From: Klebsiella quasipneumoniae subsp. quasipneumoniae
Lineage (GTDB): Bacteria > Pseudomonadota > Gammaproteobacteria > Enterobacterales > Enterobacteriaceae
Reading direction: 5' to 3'
Length of the DNA stretch: 64,000 nt
Assembly: GCF_020525925.1 (NCBI RefSeq)
Contig: NZ_CP084876.1
Span: 1,798,001-1,862,000, forward strand
The notes below the pieces were generated by a model, which did no database searches, was not told the origin of the DNA, and saw only the letters and a program-made list of their open reading frames with translations. Of the stretch, positions 36,238 through 46,989 are shown one piece after another. Each line of letters begins with the position of its first letter. Positions within the stretch are counted from its first letter, which is position 1. The translations under genes were made by a program, and so were the position numbers.

Positions 36238-36278
36238 GGTTCCGGCGGGCCACTGCTGGCCCGTCCGGCGTCAGATGA

Positions 36279-37766
36279 CTACAGCACCGCTTCCAGCACC
36301 CACACGCTGACGCTTCCCCCGTTACAGGTAAAGGTTGCGCAGCCTTCGTCGTCGGTTTCGACAATCTCTTCCCGGTTGCCCAGGAAATCCCGCCAGCGTT
36401 TGTTGCCATAGTTCTCGCCCAGCGTCAGGGTCTTTTCTCCCTCATCACCATTGGACATCACCACCACGCAGCCGGGATCCTCGTCGGTGCCGCTGCGGCT
36501 GAAGGCAATGCAGTTGGGGTGATCGAACCAGAGAGTCTGCACGCCGTGGGCAAAGCGCTGACGGGCGTCGATCAGTTCGTGTAGCTGCTCGATGACGGGC
36601 ATTTCTATGGCGTAGGTTTGTCCGTCGCCGCCGGTATCTTCATAGGAAGCGCCGAAGAGATCGGCATAGAAGACCGAGGGCACGCCATTTTCACGCAACA
36701 GGATCAGCGCATAGGCCAGCGGTTTAAACCATGGCTCAACCGGCGCCTCGAGCGCCTGCAGCGGCTGGGTATCATGGTTGGTGACCAGGGTGACGGCATG
36801 GAAGGGGTCGGCTTCCACCAGCGTCCCGCTGAAAATCTGGCTCATGTCGTAATCGCGCCCCTGGCGGGACGCTTCATGAAATTTCATCTGCAGCGGGGCA
36901 TCGAACAGCATCGTCTTGCCCTCGACGAGGTCGATATACTGCTGGAGCTTTTCCACTTCATGGGACCAGTATTCCGCGACAATAAACAGCGGCTGCGGGG
37001 CCACCTCCTGAACATGTTCGATCCACGCTTTGTAAAACCAGGCGGGGATATGCTTCACGGCGTCAAGACGAAAACCGTCGCAGCCGGTCTGCTCCATCAC
37101 CCAGCGCGCCCAGTATTTGATCTCTTCGGTGACGGCGTGATTACGAAAATCGATATTAGCGCCCATCAGGTAGTCGAAGTTGCCAAGCTCATCATCGACC
37201 TGCTCATTCCAGCCTTCGCCGGTGTAGTCGTTGACGATTTTAAATACACCGTCTTCCGTCGGATTCTCGATGTGGTCAATGCCGCTAAAACACTTGTAGT
37301 CCCAGACAAACTGCGAATACTGCCCGGCGCGCACCGGGAAGGTATAGCGAGTCCATGCCTCGCACTCTATGATCGTCTCGTCAATTTGCGTGCGATCCTG
37401 CTCATCGACGCGCTGCACGCGCAAGGCCTCTTTTTCATCGGCGCCCATTTTATGGTTCACCACCACGTCCAGCAGCACGGCGATGTCGTGCTCCTTCAGG
37501 GCGTTAACCGCCGCCAGCAGCTGGGTTTTATCGCCATATTTGGTGGCGACAGAACCTTTTTGATCAAACTCGCCGAGGTCGAAGAGATCGTAGGTGTCAT
37601 AGCCGACGGAATAACCGCCCGAGGCGCCTTTGTAGGCGGGTGGCAACCAGACCATATTGATGCCGATTTCGTTAAGACTGGGGGCCAGCGCTTCGACTTC
37701 ACGCCACAGTTCGCCGCCGGCGGGGTAGTACCAGTGAAAACATTGCAACAAGGTGGGGTTTTTCAT
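36279..37766 (-). CDS. amyA: Cytoplasmic alpha-amylase AmyA
   Basis: A 495-residue GH13 enzyme hydrolysing alpha-1,4-glucans inside the cell; no signal peptide. Conserved regions are [12 protein letters not shown] (near 100), [11 protein letters not shown] with nucleophile Asp, FIVAEYW with acid Glu, and VTNHDTQPL with the third Asp. The start at 37766 ([15 protein letters not shown]) equals the E. coli start; the frame is open 19 codons further 5'. Confidence 0.97.
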   Translation of the reverse strand: MKNPTLLQCFHWYYPAGGELWREVEALAPSLNEIGINMVWLPPAYKGASGGYSVGYDTYDLFDLGEFDQKGSVATKYGDKTQLLAAVNALKEHDIAVLLDVVVNHKMGADEKEALRVQRVDEQDRTQIDETIIECEAWTRYTFPVRAGQYSQFVWDYKCFSGIDHIENPTEDGVFKIVNDYTGEGWNEQVDDELGNFDYLMGANIDFRNHAVTEEIKYWARWVMEQTGCDGFRLDAVKHIPAWFYKAWIEHVQEVAPQPLFIVAEYWSHEVEKLQQYIDLVEGKTMLFDAPLQMKFHEASRQGRDYDMSQIFSGTLVEADPFHAVTLVTNHDTQPLQALEAPVEPWFKPLAYALILLRENGVPSVFYADLFGASYEDTGGDGQTYAIEMPVIEQLHELIDARQRFAHGVQTLWFDHPNCIAFSRSGTDEDPGCVVVMSNGDEGEKTLTLGENYGNKRWRDFLGNREEIVETDDEGCATFTCNGGSVSVWVLEAVL

Positions 37767-37966
37767 CTTCCATGCTCCAGACGTCAACAGGCTGACCTTT
37801 GCAGTATGGGAGATATCCCGCAAAACGGGTGAGGAAAGCCCTGAATTTCGCTATACCCTAAAGCGGATCATATATAATAAATTTGCATAAGATGTAGCGT
37901 AACGATGTTGGTGTCGGGCCGTTAAGCGCCTTACACTACAGGAAAATCCTAATCTTTGGGGTATCT

Positions 37967-38767
37967 ATGAAATTAGCACTTCTGGGTCGTCAGGCGCTGA
38001 TGGGCGCAATGGCCGTTGTTTTGATGACTGGCGTTAGCGTGAAAACTTTTGCGGCGGAAAACCTGCTCAATCAGATTAAAGAGCGCGGCACGCTGCGCGT
38101 GGGCCTCGAAGGCACCTATCCTCCCTTTAGCTTCCAGGGTGATGACGGCAAGCTGACCGGCTTTGAAGTGGAGTTCGCCAACGAGCTGGCGAAACATCTG
38201 GGCGTGAAGGCCGACCTCAAACCGACCAAGTGGGACGGTATGCTGGCCTCGCTGGACTCCAAACGCATTGACGTGGTGATTAACCAGGTCACTATCTCCG
38301 ATGAGCGTAAGAAGAAATACGATTTCTCTACCCCGTACACGATCTCCGGTGTGCAGGCGCTGGTGAAGAAAGGCAACGAAGGCGCGATTAAATCCGCGGC
38401 GGATCTGAAAGGCAAGAAAGTGGGCGTCGGGCTGGGCACTAACTATGAAGAGTGGCTGCGTCAGAACGTCCAGGGCGTGGATGTCCGCACCTATGACGAC
38501 GACCCGACCAAATACCAGGATCTACGCGTAGGCCGTATTGACGCCATTCTGGTTGACCGTCTGGCGGCGCTGGATCTGGTGAAGAAAACCAACAATACGC
38601 TGGCGGTCACCGGCGAAGCGTTCTCCCGTCAGGAAGCTGGCGTTGCGCTGCGTAAAGGCAACGATGACCTGCTGAAAGCGGTAGATGGCGCGATTGCGGA
38701 TATGCAAAAAGATGGCAGCCTGAAGGCGCTGTCCGAGAAATGGTTTGGCGCTGACGTGACAAAATAA
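37967..38767 (+). CDS. tcyJ: Cystine-binding periplasmic protein TcyJ (FliY)
   Basis: A 266-residue SBP family 3 protein. Signal peptide ends about ...GVSVKTFA, then AENLLNQIKERGTLRVGLEGTYPPFSF and the family motif GFEVEFANELAKHLGVKADL. It captures L-cystine (and related diamino acids) for TcyLN. A terminator-like hairpin separates it from dcyD, giving an expected excess of binding protein over permease. Confidence 0.96.
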   Translation: MKLALLGRQALMGAMAVVLMTGVSVKTFAAENLLNQIKERGTLRVGLEGTYPPFSFQGDDGKLTGFEVEFANELAKHLGVKADLKPTKWDGMLASLDSKRIDVVINQVTISDERKKKYDFSTPYTISGVQALVKKGNEGAIKSAADLKGKKVGVGLGTNYEEWLRQNVQGVDVRTYDDDPTKYQDLRVGRIDAILVDRLAALDLVKKTNNTLAVTGEAFSRQEAGVALRKGNDDLLKAVDGAIADMQKDGSLKALSEKWFGADVTK

Positions 38768-38779
38768 CGGCCAGCGGTG

Positions 38780-38811
38780 AAAAAAGGCGCTCCTGGAAGC
38801 GCCTTTTTTTA
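38780..38811 (+). terminator. Terminator or attenuator between tcyJ and dcyD
   Basis: GGCGCT and AGCGCC arms with A and T runs, 14 bp after tcyJ. Partial read-through into dcyD-tcyLN is likely. Confidence 0.8.
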
Positions 38812-38862
38812 TTTAGCGCGTAACTGTGTGCATAATGAAGCATAACTGAGTCAGGAGGGGCC

Positions 38863-39849
38863 ATGTCACTGCAAAATTTAACCCGCTTTCCGCGTCTGGA
38901 ACTGATCGGCGCGCCGACGCCGCTGGAGTATCTTCCGCGTCTGTCCGATCACCTCGGGCGCGAAATTTTTATCAAACGTGATGATACGACGCCGCTGGCG
39001 ATGGGGGGCAACAAACTGCGTAAGCTGGAGTTTCTCGCCGCCGATGCGCTGCGCGAAGGGGCGGATACGTTAATCACCGCCGGCGCGATCCAGTCTAACC
39101 ATGTGCGCCAGACGGCGGCGGTCGCCGCCAAACTGGGCCTGCACTGCGTAGCGCTGCTGGAAAATCCCATCGGCACCCGGGCGGAGAACTATCTGAGCAA
39201 TGGCAACCGCCTGCTGCTGGATCTGTTTAATACCCAGATTGAGATGTGCGATGCCCTGACCGATCCCGCTGCCCAGCTCGACGAGCTGGCGACCCGTATC
39301 GAAGCGCAGGGGTACCGCCCGTATGTCATTCCGGTCGGCGGCTCTAACGCCCTTGGGGCGCTAGGCTATGTGGAAAGCGCGCTGGAAATCGCCCAGCAGT
39401 GCGAAGACGCAGTGGAGATTTCGTCGGTGGTGGTCGCCTCCGGGAGCGCCGGCACTCATGCCGGACTGGCAGTCGGCCTTGAACAGCTGATGCCGCAGGC
39501 GGAACTGATCGGGGTGACGGTGTCGCGCGCTGTTGCCGACCAGCTGCCGAAAGTGGTGGCGCTGCAGCAGGCCGTGGCCAACAGCCTTGAGCTGCAGGCG
39601 AAAGCCGACATCATTCTGTGGGATGATTACTTTGCACCGGGCTACGGGACGCCAAACGAGGAAGGGATGGCCGCCGTGAAGCTGCTGGCGCAACTGGAAG
39701 GTATTTTGCTTGACCCGGTCTATACCGGCAAAGCGATGGCCGGACTTATCGATGGCATTACGCAGAAGCGCTTTAAGGATGAAGGGCCGATTTTGTTCGT
39801 CCACACCGGCGGAGCGCCGGCGCTGTTTGCCTATCATCCTCACGTCTAA
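38863..39849 (+). CDS. dcyD: D-cysteine desulfhydrase
   Basis: A 328-residue PLP enzyme of the ACC-deaminase family breaking D-cysteine into pyruvate, sulfide and ammonia. [10 protein letters not shown] places the PLP lysine at residue 51; [30 protein letters not shown] (phosphate cup) and [13 protein letters not shown] follow. It sits inside the cystine uptake cluster, as in E. coli. GAGTCAGGAGGGGCC precedes the start. Confidence 0.97.
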   Translation: MSLQNLTRFPRLELIGAPTPLEYLPRLSDHLGREIFIKRDDTTPLAMGGNKLRKLEFLAADALREGADTLITAGAIQSNHVRQTAAVAAKLGLHCVALLENPIGTRAENYLSNGNRLLLDLFNTQIEMCDALTDPAAQLDELATRIEAQGYRPYVIPVGGSNALGALGYVESALEIAQQCEDAVEISSVVVASGSAGTHAGLAVGLEQLMPQAELIGVTVSRAVADQLPKVVALQQAVANSLELQAKADIILWDDYFAPGYGTPNEEGMAAVKLLAQLEGILLDPVYTGKAMAGLIDGITQKRFKDEGPILFVHTGGAPALFAYHPHV

Positions 39850-39864
39850 TATAGAAACCACAGC

Positions 39865-40533
39865 ATGCAAGAAAGTATCCAACTGGTCATCGATTCCGCG
39901 CCTTTTCTGCTGAAAGGCGCCGTCTTTACGCTGCAGCTGAGCATTGGCGGGATGTTTTTCGGCCTGGTGCTGGGCTTTATCCTGGCGCTGATGCGCATGT
40001 CGCCCCTCTGGCCGGTAAAATGGCTGGCGCGCATGTATATCTCCATTTTTCGCGGGACACCGCTTATCGCCCAGCTGTTCATGATCTACTACGGTTTGCC
40101 GCAGTTTGGCATTGAACTTGACCCGATCCCGGCGGCGATGATCGGCCTGTCGCTGAACACGGCGGCCTACGCGGCGGAAACCCTGCGCGCGGCCATCGCC
40201 TCGATTGACAAAGGGCAATGGGAAGCGGCGGCCAGTATCGGTATGACCCCGTGGCAGACAATGCGTCGGGCTATTTTACCCCAGGCGGCGCGGGTCGCTT
40301 TGCCGCCGCTCTCTAACAGTTTTATCAGCCTGGTAAAAGATACCTCGCTGGCGGCGACGATCCAGGTGCCGGAGCTGTTCCGTCAGGCGCAGCTTATCAC
40401 CTCGCGTACGCTGGAGGTCTTCACCATGTATCTGGCAGCCTCTCTGATCTACTGGGTGATGGCGACGGTACTCTCCTCGCTGCAGAACTATTTTGAAAAC
40501 CAGCTGAACCGCCAGGAGCGTGATCCGAAATGA
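39865..40533 (+). CDS. tcyL: Cystine ABC transporter permease TcyL (YecS)
   Basis: A 222-residue inner-membrane permease of the HisMQ type with about five segments and the EAA loop ASIGMTPWQTMRRAILPQAARVALPPLSN. It starts 15 bp after dcyD and overlaps tcyN by 4 bp, indicating an operon. Works with TcyJ and TcyN to import L-cystine. Confidence 0.96.
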   Translation: MQESIQLVIDSAPFLLKGAVFTLQLSIGGMFFGLVLGFILALMRMSPLWPVKWLARMYISIFRGTPLIAQLFMIYYGLPQFGIELDPIPAAMIGLSLNTAAYAAETLRAAIASIDKGQWEAAASIGMTPWQTMRRAILPQAARVALPPLSNSFISLVKDTSLAATIQVPELFRQAQLITSRTLEVFTMYLAASLIYWVMATVLSSLQNYFENQLNRQERDPK

Positions 40534-41282
40534 GTGCGATTGAAGTAAAAAGCCTGGTGAAAAAATTCCATGGCCAGACGGTGCTCCACGGTATCGACCT
40601 GGAGGTGCAGGAAGGCGAAGTGGTGGCGATCATCGGTCCCAGCGGCTCGGGGAAGACTACCCTGCTGCGCAGCATTAATCTGCTGGAGCAACCGGAGAGC
40701 GGCACTATCCGCGTCGGCGATGTGACGATCGACGCCGGTCGCAGCCTCGGGCCGCAAAAAGGGCTTATTCGGCGGCTGCGCCAGCATGTGGGTTTTGTCT
40801 TCCAGAACTTTAACCTGTTTCCCCACCGGACGGTGCTGGAGAACATTATTGAAGGGCCGGTCATCGTAAAAGGCGAAGACAAGCAGGAGTCGATGGCGCG
40901 GGCGCGCGATCTGCTGGCGAAGGTAGGCCTCAGCGGCAAAGAGAACAGCTATCCGCGCCGCCTCTCCGGCGGTCAGCAGCAGCGGGTCGCCATTGCTCGC
41001 GCGCTGGCCATGCGTCCGGACGTGATCCTGTTTGATGAACCGACCTCGGCCCTTGATCCTGAGCTGGTAGGGGAGGTGCTCAATACCATCCGCCAGCTGG
41101 CGCAGGAGAAACGCACCATGGTTATCGTGACCCATGAAATGAGCTTCGCTCGCGACGTTGCCGATCGGGCGATTTTTATGGATCAGGGACGCATCGTTGA
41201 ACAAGGCGAGGCCAAAGCGCTGTTCGCCTCGCCTCAGCAGCCGCGTACCCGCCAGTTCCTCGAAAAATTCCTGATGCAGTAG
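40530..41282 (+). CDS. tcyN: Cystine ABC transporter ATPase TcyN (YecC)
   Basis: A 250-residue ABC ATPase. Walker A GPSGSGKTT (near 36), signature LSGGQQQRVAIARAL, Walker B VILFDEPTSALDPE, switch His in VIVTHEMSF. It is coupled to tcyL by an ATGA overlap and powers cystine import. Confidence 0.97.
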   Translation: MSAIEVKSLVKKFHGQTVLHGIDLEVQEGEVVAIIGPSGSGKTTLLRSINLLEQPESGTIRVGDVTIDAGRSLGPQKGLIRRLRQHVGFVFQNFNLFPHRTVLENIIEGPVIVKGEDKQESMARARDLLAKVGLSGKENSYPRRLSGGQQQRVAIARALAMRPDVILFDEPTSALDPELVGEVLNTIRQLAQEKRTMVIVTHEMSFARDVADRAIFMDQGRIVEQGEAKALFASPQQPRTRQFLEKFLMQ

Positions 41283-41595
41283 AGCAGGCGCTGGCGCGGC
41301 GGCGCTCCTTCGCGAGGGCCGCCGCGTTCAGCCCGCTTCCACGCCGGGGGAACGCCCCATCATCACGTTTTCGTGCTATTGACTCCCCTGGCCGTATACA
41401 CCGCTTCCCATCCCCCCGTGTAGGGTGTAGAAAATGAAGGGAGGGCCTTAGTTTCAGCGCAGCGAGCGGAAAAAAGGCAAGCCTTCAGGCTAATAAATGC
41501 GACAGCTACGATATTTTATACATATAAATAAGATTTATGTGTTAGTTTTCTGTATTTATAATAATGATTATCAATCAGGAGTTATTTGCACAGCT
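41283..41595. other. tcyN-sdiA intergenic region
   Basis: About 310 bp with no gene. The 3' part becomes AT-rich near sdiA and holds its promoter; an AGGAG lies 14 bases before the sdiA start. Nothing else recognisable was seen. Confidence 0.5.
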
Positions 41596-42318
41596 ATGAG
41601 GGACAATGATTTTTTCAGCTGGCGGCGGGATATGCTGCATCAATTTCAGTCCATGGCCGCCGGTGAGGAGGTTTATAATCTCCTGCAACGAGAAACAGAA
41701 ACGCTGGAATATGATTACTACACGCTTTGTGTGCGTCACCCGGTGCCTTTCACTCGCCCCCGCGTCACGTTTCAGTCGACCTATCCCCGCGCATGGATGT
41801 CTCATTACCAGGCAGAGAATTATTTCACGATAGATCCCGTGTTACGCCCGGAGAATTTTATGCGTGGCCATCTGCCATGGGAAGATGGGCTGTTTCGCGA
41901 TGCGCAGGCATTATGGGACGGGGCGCGCGACCATGGTTTGCAAAAAGGGGTGACACAGTGTCTGACGTTGCCGAATCATGCTCAGGGTTTTCTCTCCGTC
42001 TCCGCGAACAACCGTTTGCCGAACGCTTATCCTGATGATGAACTGGAGCTGCGCCTGCGAACGCTGACGGAGTTGAGCCTGTTGACGCTCTTGCGTCTGG
42101 AAGATGAGATGGTGATGCCGCCGGAGATGAAGTTCAGCCGGCGCGAACTGGAGATCCTCAAATGGACCGCGGAAGGAAAGACCTCGGCGGAGGTGGCGAT
42201 GATTCTCTCGATTTCGGAAAATACGGTTAATTTCCATCAGAAGAATATGCAACGGAAATTTAACGCGCCGAATAAAACGCAAATTGCCTGTTACGCCGTG
42301 GCGACAGGGCTAATCTGA
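41596..42318 (+). CDS. sdiA: SdiA, LuxR-type quorum-sensing receptor
   Basis: A 240-residue orphan LuxR receptor for exogenous acyl-homoserine lactones. Autoinducer-binding domain is residues 1-165 (DYYTLCVRHPVPFTRP; YFTIDPVLRPENF; GVTQCLTLPN) and the C-terminal HTH is FSRRELEILKWTAEGKTSAEVAMILSISENTVNFH. The start at 41596 equals the E. coli N-terminus; the frame is open 33 codons upstream. No luxI partner is present, as usual for this receptor. Confidence 0.96.
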   Translation: MRDNDFFSWRRDMLHQFQSMAAGEEVYNLLQRETETLEYDYYTLCVRHPVPFTRPRVTFQSTYPRAWMSHYQAENYFTIDPVLRPENFMRGHLPWEDGLFRDAQALWDGARDHGLQKGVTQCLTLPNHAQGFLSVSANNRLPNAYPDDELELRLRTLTELSLLTLLRLEDEMVMPPEMKFSRRELEILKWTAEGKTSAEVAMILSISENTVNFHQKNMQRKFNAPNKTQIACYAVATGLI

Positions 42319-42385
42319 ATGCGCCTGCCGTTCTGCGTGCCAGACGTGATACCGGCTGTCAGTCATACTTTCAGCCGGTACAAGA

Positions 42386-42610
42386 TTACTGCCGGTATGC
42401 TTGTTTAATTTGCTTAACGGTGCTGGAGAATACGGCGGCCTGAGCCTCATCTTCCATCTGCGCGATCTGCTTTTCCATTTTAATAATCACGCGACCCGCG
42501 TCTGCCTGACCCATCGCCTGCAGCATTAGCGTCATCAGCGCTTTCAGGCAGGAGACTTCCTGCGCCAGTTCTTGATTATTTTCTGCAGTGGAAAAATCTG
42601 GTGTGCTCAT
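42386..42610 (-). CDS. yecF: YecF, DUF2594 small protein
   Basis: A 74-residue helical protein ([39 protein letters not shown]) with coiled-coil character. It matches YecF and lies between sdiA and uvrY as in E. coli. Function unknown. Confidence 0.9.
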   Translation of the reverse strand: MSTPDFSTAENNQELAQEVSCLKALMTLMLQAMGQADAGRVIIKMEKQIAQMEDEAQAAVFSSTVKQIKQAYRQ

Positions 42611-43071
42611 CGATATCCTCGTTTGCTCGCTGCGCTATTGCGCCTGTCTGAATGTGAAGGCCGCGCAGTATACCACAAGCGACAGAAAAAAAAGGAGTGC
42701 TTAATTTCTGTTCTCTCATCTGAGTTGTGAATGATTTTATGCATCAGATAAGACGTAATAGCTGTCAGCAGCGCAATAATTTCCCCCAATTATTTAGCAC
42801 GTTAATAATTGTTACATATTTTGCCTCGTATTTATGCGCTACGTAATCTGTTGTGTTTTTTGTGCCTTCTGTATGAGGATTGTTAAAAAATAAGCCTCGG
42901 GCAACTGATTGTTCGCAATGACTTTCCACTCAGTGTGCACAGACATTGCCATAAATGAGAGCCAAATCGAGGAGACGGCATTTTTTTGCCTTTTAAATTA
43001 GCAATAAAACCCGGTAATATGTGGGAGATAAAGTATCAGTAGCGTTATCCCTCATTCTGGAGATTATTCCT
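42611..43071. other. yecF-uvrY intergenic region
   Basis: About 460 bp, moderately AT-rich, with no convincing gene; a 60-residue minus-strand frame at 42607-42789 lacks a ribosome site. Holds the promoters of yecF and uvrY. Confidence 0.5.
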
Positions 43072-43728
43072 TTGATCAACGTTCTTCTTGTTGATGACCA
43101 CGAACTGGTGCGCGCAGGGATACGACGCATTCTGGAAGATATAAAAGGGATTAAAGTCGCTGGCGAAGCCTGCTGCGGCGAAGACGCCGTCAAGTGGTGC
43201 CGGGCTAATTCCGCTGATGTCGTCCTGATGGACATGAACATGCCCGGGATCGGTGGTCTGGAAGCGACGCGCAAAATCGCGCGCTCGGTAGCGGGCACGA
43301 AAGTGATCATGTTGACCGTGCATACCGAGAATCCTTTACCTGCCAAGGTCATGCAGGCAGGGGCGGCAGGGTATCTCAGTAAGGGCGCTGCGCCACAGGA
43401 AGTGGTGAATGCGATTCGCTGCGTCGCGTCCGGGCAACGTTACATTGCCTCCGATATTGCTCAGCAAATGGCGTTAAGTCAGATTGAACCGGAAAAAACA
43501 GAATCGCCGTTTGCCAGTTTGTCTGAACGCGAATTGCAGATTATGCTGATGATCACCAAAGGTCAGAAGGTGAATGAGATCTCAGAGCAGCTGAATCTGA
43601 GTCCTAAAACGGTTAACAGCTATCGCTATCGGATGTTCAGCAAATTGAACATTCATGGCGATGTCGAGCTGACCCACCTGGCAATTCGCCATGGCCTGTG
43701 TAATGCGGAGTCGTTAGCAAGCCAGTGA
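43072..43728 (+). CDS. uvrY: UvrY, BarA-UvrY response regulator
   Basis: A 218-residue response regulator: receiver with phospho-acceptor Asp in [11 protein letters not shown] (residue 54), and a LuxR-type HTH ([36 protein letters not shown]). It activates csrB/csrC and so controls carbon metabolism, biofilm and motility. The start is TTG at 43072, matching the E. coli N-terminus [16 protein letters not shown]; no upstream ATG in frame fits the fold. It overlaps uvrC by four bases. Confidence 0.95.
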   Translation: MINVLLVDDHELVRAGIRRILEDIKGIKVAGEACCGEDAVKWCRANSADVVLMDMNMPGIGGLEATRKIARSVAGTKVIMLTVHTENPLPAKVMQAGAAGYLSKGAAPQEVVNAIRCVASGQRYIASDIAQQMALSQIEPEKTESPFASLSERELQIMLMITKGQKVNEISEQLNLSPKTVNSYRYRMFSKLNIHGDVELTHLAIRHGLCNAESLASQ

Positions 43729-45557
43729 GTGATGTTTTTGACGCAAAAGCTTTCCTGAAAACGGTAACCAGCCAGCCCGGTGTGTATCGGATGTATGATG
43801 CTGGCGGAACCGTCATCTATGTTGGCAAAGCCAAAGATTTGAAAAAGCGGCTCAGCAGCTACTTCCGCAGCAACCTCGCGTCGCGTAAAACGGAAGCGCT
43901 GGTGGCGCTGATCGCGCAAATCGACGTGACCGTCACCCATACCGAGACGGAAGCGCTGCTGCTTGAACACAACTATATCAAGCTGTACCAGCCGCGGTAC
44001 AACGTGCTGTTGCGCGACGATAAGTCGTATCCTTTTATCTTCCTCAGCGGCGATACCCATCCGCGTCTGGCGATGCATCGTGGCGCCAAACATGCGAAGG
44101 GCGAGTATTTTGGTCCTTTTCCCAACGGCTATGCCGTGCGCGAGACCCTGGCGCTGCTGCAGAAAATCTTTCCCATCCGTCAGTGTGAAAACAGCGTTTA
44201 CCGCAATCGCTCCCGTCCCTGTCTACAGTATCAGATTGGCCGCTGCCTGGGGCCGTGCGTGGCGGGGCTGGTCAGTGAAGACGAGTATGCTCAGCAGGTG
44301 GAGTATGTGCGGCTGTTTCTCGCCGGCAAAGATGATCAGGTGCTGACTCAGCTCATCGCGAGGATGGAGAAGGCGAGTCAGAACCTCGAGTTTGAAGAGG
44401 CGGCGCGCATTCGCGACCAGATTCAGGCCGTCCGCCGCGTGACGGAGAAACAGTTTGTCTCTAACACCGGCGATGATCTTGACGTGATCGGGGTTGCCTT
44501 CGATGCTGGAATGGCCTGCGTCCATGTGCTGTTTATCCGCCAGGGTAAAGTGCTGGGCAGCCGCAGCTACTTCCCGAAAGTGCCGGGCGGCACCGAGCTG
44601 GGCGAGGTCGTGGAGACCTTTGTCGGCCAGTTCTACCTGCAGGGCAGCCAGATGCGCACGCTGCCGGGAGAGATTTTGCTCGACTTCAACCTCGGGGATA
44701 AGACGCTGCTGGCCGAGTCGTTGTCGGAGCTGGCGGGGCGCCGAATTCATGTGCAGACTAAACCGCGCGGCGACCGGGCGCGTTACCTTAAGCTGGCGCG
44801 CACCAATGCCGCCACGGCGTTAACCACGAAATTGTCTCAGCAATCGACCATTCATCAGCGTCTGCAGGCGCTGGCCACCGTGCTGGAGCTGCCGGCCGTG
44901 AAGCGGATGGAGTGCTTTGATATCAGCCACACCATGGGCGAACAGACCGTCGCCTCCTGCGTGGTATTTGACAGTAATGGCCCCCTGCGCGCGGAGTACC
45001 GGCGCTACAATATCGCCGGCATCACCCCGGGCGATGACTATGCGGCGATGAATCAGGTCCTGCGCCGTCGCTATGGTAAAGCGATTGATGACAACAAGAT
45101 TCCGGATGTGATCCTGATAGACGGCGGCAAGGGGCAGCTGGCGCAGGCGAAAGCGGTGTTTGCCGAGCTGGACGTCCCCTGGGATAAACATCATCCGCTG
45201 CTGCTGGGCGTGGCGAAAGGTAGCGATCGTAAAGCCGGCCTGGAAACGTTATTCTTTGAACCGGAAGGCGAGGGATTTAGCCTGCCGCCGGATTCGCCGG
45301 CCCTGCACGTGATCCAGCATATCCGCGATGAATCGCACGATCATGCGATCTCCGGACATCGCAAAAAACGGGCGAAAGTGAAGAGCACCAGCTCGCTTGA
45401 GACTATCGAGGGGGTGGGGCCGAAGCGTCGCCAGATGCTGCTGAAGTACATGGGGGGGCTGCAGGGGCTGCAGCAGGCCAGCGTCGAAGAAATTGCCAAA
45501 GTACCGGGCATCTCTCACGCTCTGGCAGAAAAGATCTTCTACTCGTTGAAACATTAG
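43725..45557 (+). CDS. uvrC: Excinuclease ABC subunit C
   Basis: A 610-residue nuclease of nucleotide excision repair making both incisions with UvrB on damaged DNA. N-terminal GIY-YIG domain ([26 protein letters not shown]), UvrBC/UVR motif near 205-235 ([12 protein letters not shown]), RNase-H-like domain ([25 protein letters not shown]) and C-terminal tandem HhH ([21 protein letters not shown]). The GTG start overlaps the uvrY stop, giving translational coupling. Confidence 0.98.
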   Translation: MSDVFDAKAFLKTVTSQPGVYRMYDAGGTVIYVGKAKDLKKRLSSYFRSNLASRKTEALVALIAQIDVTVTHTETEALLLEHNYIKLYQPRYNVLLRDDKSYPFIFLSGDTHPRLAMHRGAKHAKGEYFGPFPNGYAVRETLALLQKIFPIRQCENSVYRNRSRPCLQYQIGRCLGPCVAGLVSEDEYAQQVEYVRLFLAGKDDQVLTQLIARMEKASQNLEFEEAARIRDQIQAVRRVTEKQFVSNTGDDLDVIGVAFDAGMACVHVLFIRQGKVLGSRSYFPKVPGGTELGEVVETFVGQFYLQGSQMRTLPGEILLDFNLGDKTLLAESLSELAGRRIHVQTKPRGDRARYLKLARTNAATALTTKLSQQSTIHQRLQALATVLELPAVKRMECFDISHTMGEQTVASCVVFDSNGPLRAEYRRYNIAGITPGDDYAAMNQVLRRRYGKAIDDNKIPDVILIDGGKGQLAQAKAVFAELDVPWDKHHPLLLGVAKGSDRKAGLETLFFEPEGEGFSLPPDSPALHVIQHIRDESHDHAISGHRKKRAKVKSTSSLETIEGVGPKRRQMLLKYMGGLQGLQQASVEEIAKVPGISHALAEKIFYSLKH

Positions 45558-45614
45558 GGGCTCTGTAGCAACATAGGGCTAATTTTTACTTACAACAGAT
45601 AGTTACCCGTCACT

Positions 45615-46163
45615 ATGCAATTTAATATCCCTACGTTGCTTACTCTGTTCCGCGTCATCCTGATCCCGTTCTTTGTGCTGGCGTTTTATCTGCCCTTTAG
45701 CTGGGCGCCGTTTGCCTGCGCGCTGATTTTCTTTGTTGCCGCCGTGACCGACTGGTTTGATGGTTTCCTCGCCCGTCGCTGGAACCAGAGTACCCGGTTC
45801 GGCGCCTTCCTCGATCCGGTGGCCGATAAAGTCATGGTGGCTATCGCCATGGTGCTGGTCGCTGAGCACTATCACACCTGGTGGGTTACGCTGCCGGCGG
45901 CGACGATGATTGCCCGGGAAATTATTATCTCCGCGCTGCGCGAGTGGATGGCGGAGCTGGGTAAACGCAGCAGCGTGGCGGTCTCGTGGATTGGCAAAGT
46001 GAAAACCACCGCACAGATGACTGCCCTGGTGTGGATGCTGTGGCGTCCTTATCCGTGGGTGGAATGGGCCGGGATCGCGCTTTTCCTCGTGGCGGCGGTG
46101 CTGACGCTGTGGTCGATGCTGCAATATTTGAACGCGGCGCGCGGCGATTTGCTTGATCAGTGA
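45615..46163 (+). CDS. pgsA: Phosphatidylglycerophosphate synthase
   Basis: A 182-residue integral membrane enzyme condensing CDP-diacylglycerol with glycerol 3-phosphate. The CDP-alcohol phosphotransferase motif [27 protein letters not shown] is complete. It follows uvrC by 57 bp and precedes the tRNA cluster, as in E. coli. Confidence 0.97.
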   Translation: MQFNIPTLLTLFRVILIPFFVLAFYLPFSWAPFACALIFFVAAVTDWFDGFLARRWNQSTRFGAFLDPVADKVMVAIAMVLVAEHYHTWWVTLPAATMIAREIIISALREWMAELGKRSSVAVSWIGKVKTTAQMTALVWMLWRPYPWVEWAGIALFLVAAVLTLWSMLQYLNAARGDLLDQ

Positions 46164-46313
46164 TCGTTTCGCCGTTATTTTCAGCAAACGATGCAAAGTT
46201 GCGAAAAATACCGTTGACTCACCGCGAGAGATAAGTAGAATGCAACGCATCGAACGGCGGCACAGTCTTCCAGACGATAACAAAATCAAGTGATTAGCAA
46301 ATAACTTGATGAT

Positions 46314-46389
<76 letters not shown>

Positions 46390-46429
46390 GATTAACAGCA
46401 TCGGCAGTAGCGGGTGCTTCAGAATTAAA

Positions 46430-46503
46430 GGCGCGTTAGCAAAGCGGTTATGTAGCGGATTGCAAATCCGTCTAGTCCGGTTCGACTCCGGAACGCGCCT
46501 CCA
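46430..46503 (+). tRNA. cysT: tRNA-Cys (GCA)
   Basis: A 74-base tRNA with encoded CCA, anticodon GCA in ATTGCAAAT. Confidence 0.98.
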
Positions 46504-46516
46504 CTTTATATCCCGA

Positions 46517-46603
46517 GCCCGGATGGTGGAATCGGTAGACACAAGGGATTTAAAATCCCTCGGCGTTCGCGCTGTGTGGGTTCAAGTCCCACTCCGGGTA
46601 CCA
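46517..46603 (+). tRNA. leuZ: tRNA-Leu (TAA)
   Basis: An 87-base class II tRNA with encoded CCA, anticodon TAA in TTTAAAAT. Last gene of the cluster; the accessory patch begins after it. Confidence 0.98.
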
Positions 46604-46645
46604 TTGGGAAATATAGAATAATCAAAGCAATAAGCAGTGTCGTGA

Positions 46646-46668
46646 AACCACCTACGGGTGGTTTTTTT
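46646..46668 (+). terminator. Terminator of the glyW-cysT-leuZ operon
   Basis: AACCACC and GGGTGGTT arms with a TAC loop and seven T residues. Confidence 0.88.
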
Positions 46669-46748
46669 GTTTTTAAACCCCGCTTTATCACGACATGTCA
46701 TCCTGTTTTTCTTCTCCACCTTGTCCTGCACCCGAAACATTGTTACTG

Positions 46749-46951
46749 GCTAAGCCTGCGCCTGATGATACGGGATGCCGTTCTGACTCCGGGCAAGGAG
46801 AGGCCTGAAGTCATGGTCTGTGATCGGCACAGACCTCTGGCGTAGAGGCTTACCGTAGTGAAGCCGGTCCGGGTCGCGGCGGATAATAGGCTTAGCGGGT
46901 GGGGGATTATATGATCGGAACGATCTCGCTCCCCCAGGCCAGCAGGGGGAG
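46749..46951. other. Strongly folded non-coding segment downstream of leuZ
   Basis: Five separate stems can be read by eye. A perfect 9-bp closing stem pairs GCTAAGCCT (46749-46757) with AGGCTTAGC (46888-46896). Inside it lie a perfect 8-bp hairpin GGTCTGTG/CACAGACC with loop ATCGG (46815-46835) and GGCTT/AAGCC (46847-46865). Outside it follow GATCG-GAA-CGATC (46913-46925) and CTCCCCC/GGGGGAG (46929-46951). No convincing coding frame covers it. It may be a structured RNA, a repeat element or the remnant of a mobile element; strand and function are unknown. Confidence 0.55.
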
Positions 46952-46989
46952 GCAAGCGGGTACACAGCGAACCGGCGTTGAAACCGTCT

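Noticed and set aside
36618..37832. 404-residue plus-strand frame opposite amyA
   Set aside because: Antisense shadow of amyA, whose catalytic motifs are intact on the other strand.
42607..42789. 60-residue minus-strand frame upstream of yecF
   Set aside because: No ribosome site; it overlaps the yecF start and the likely promoter region.
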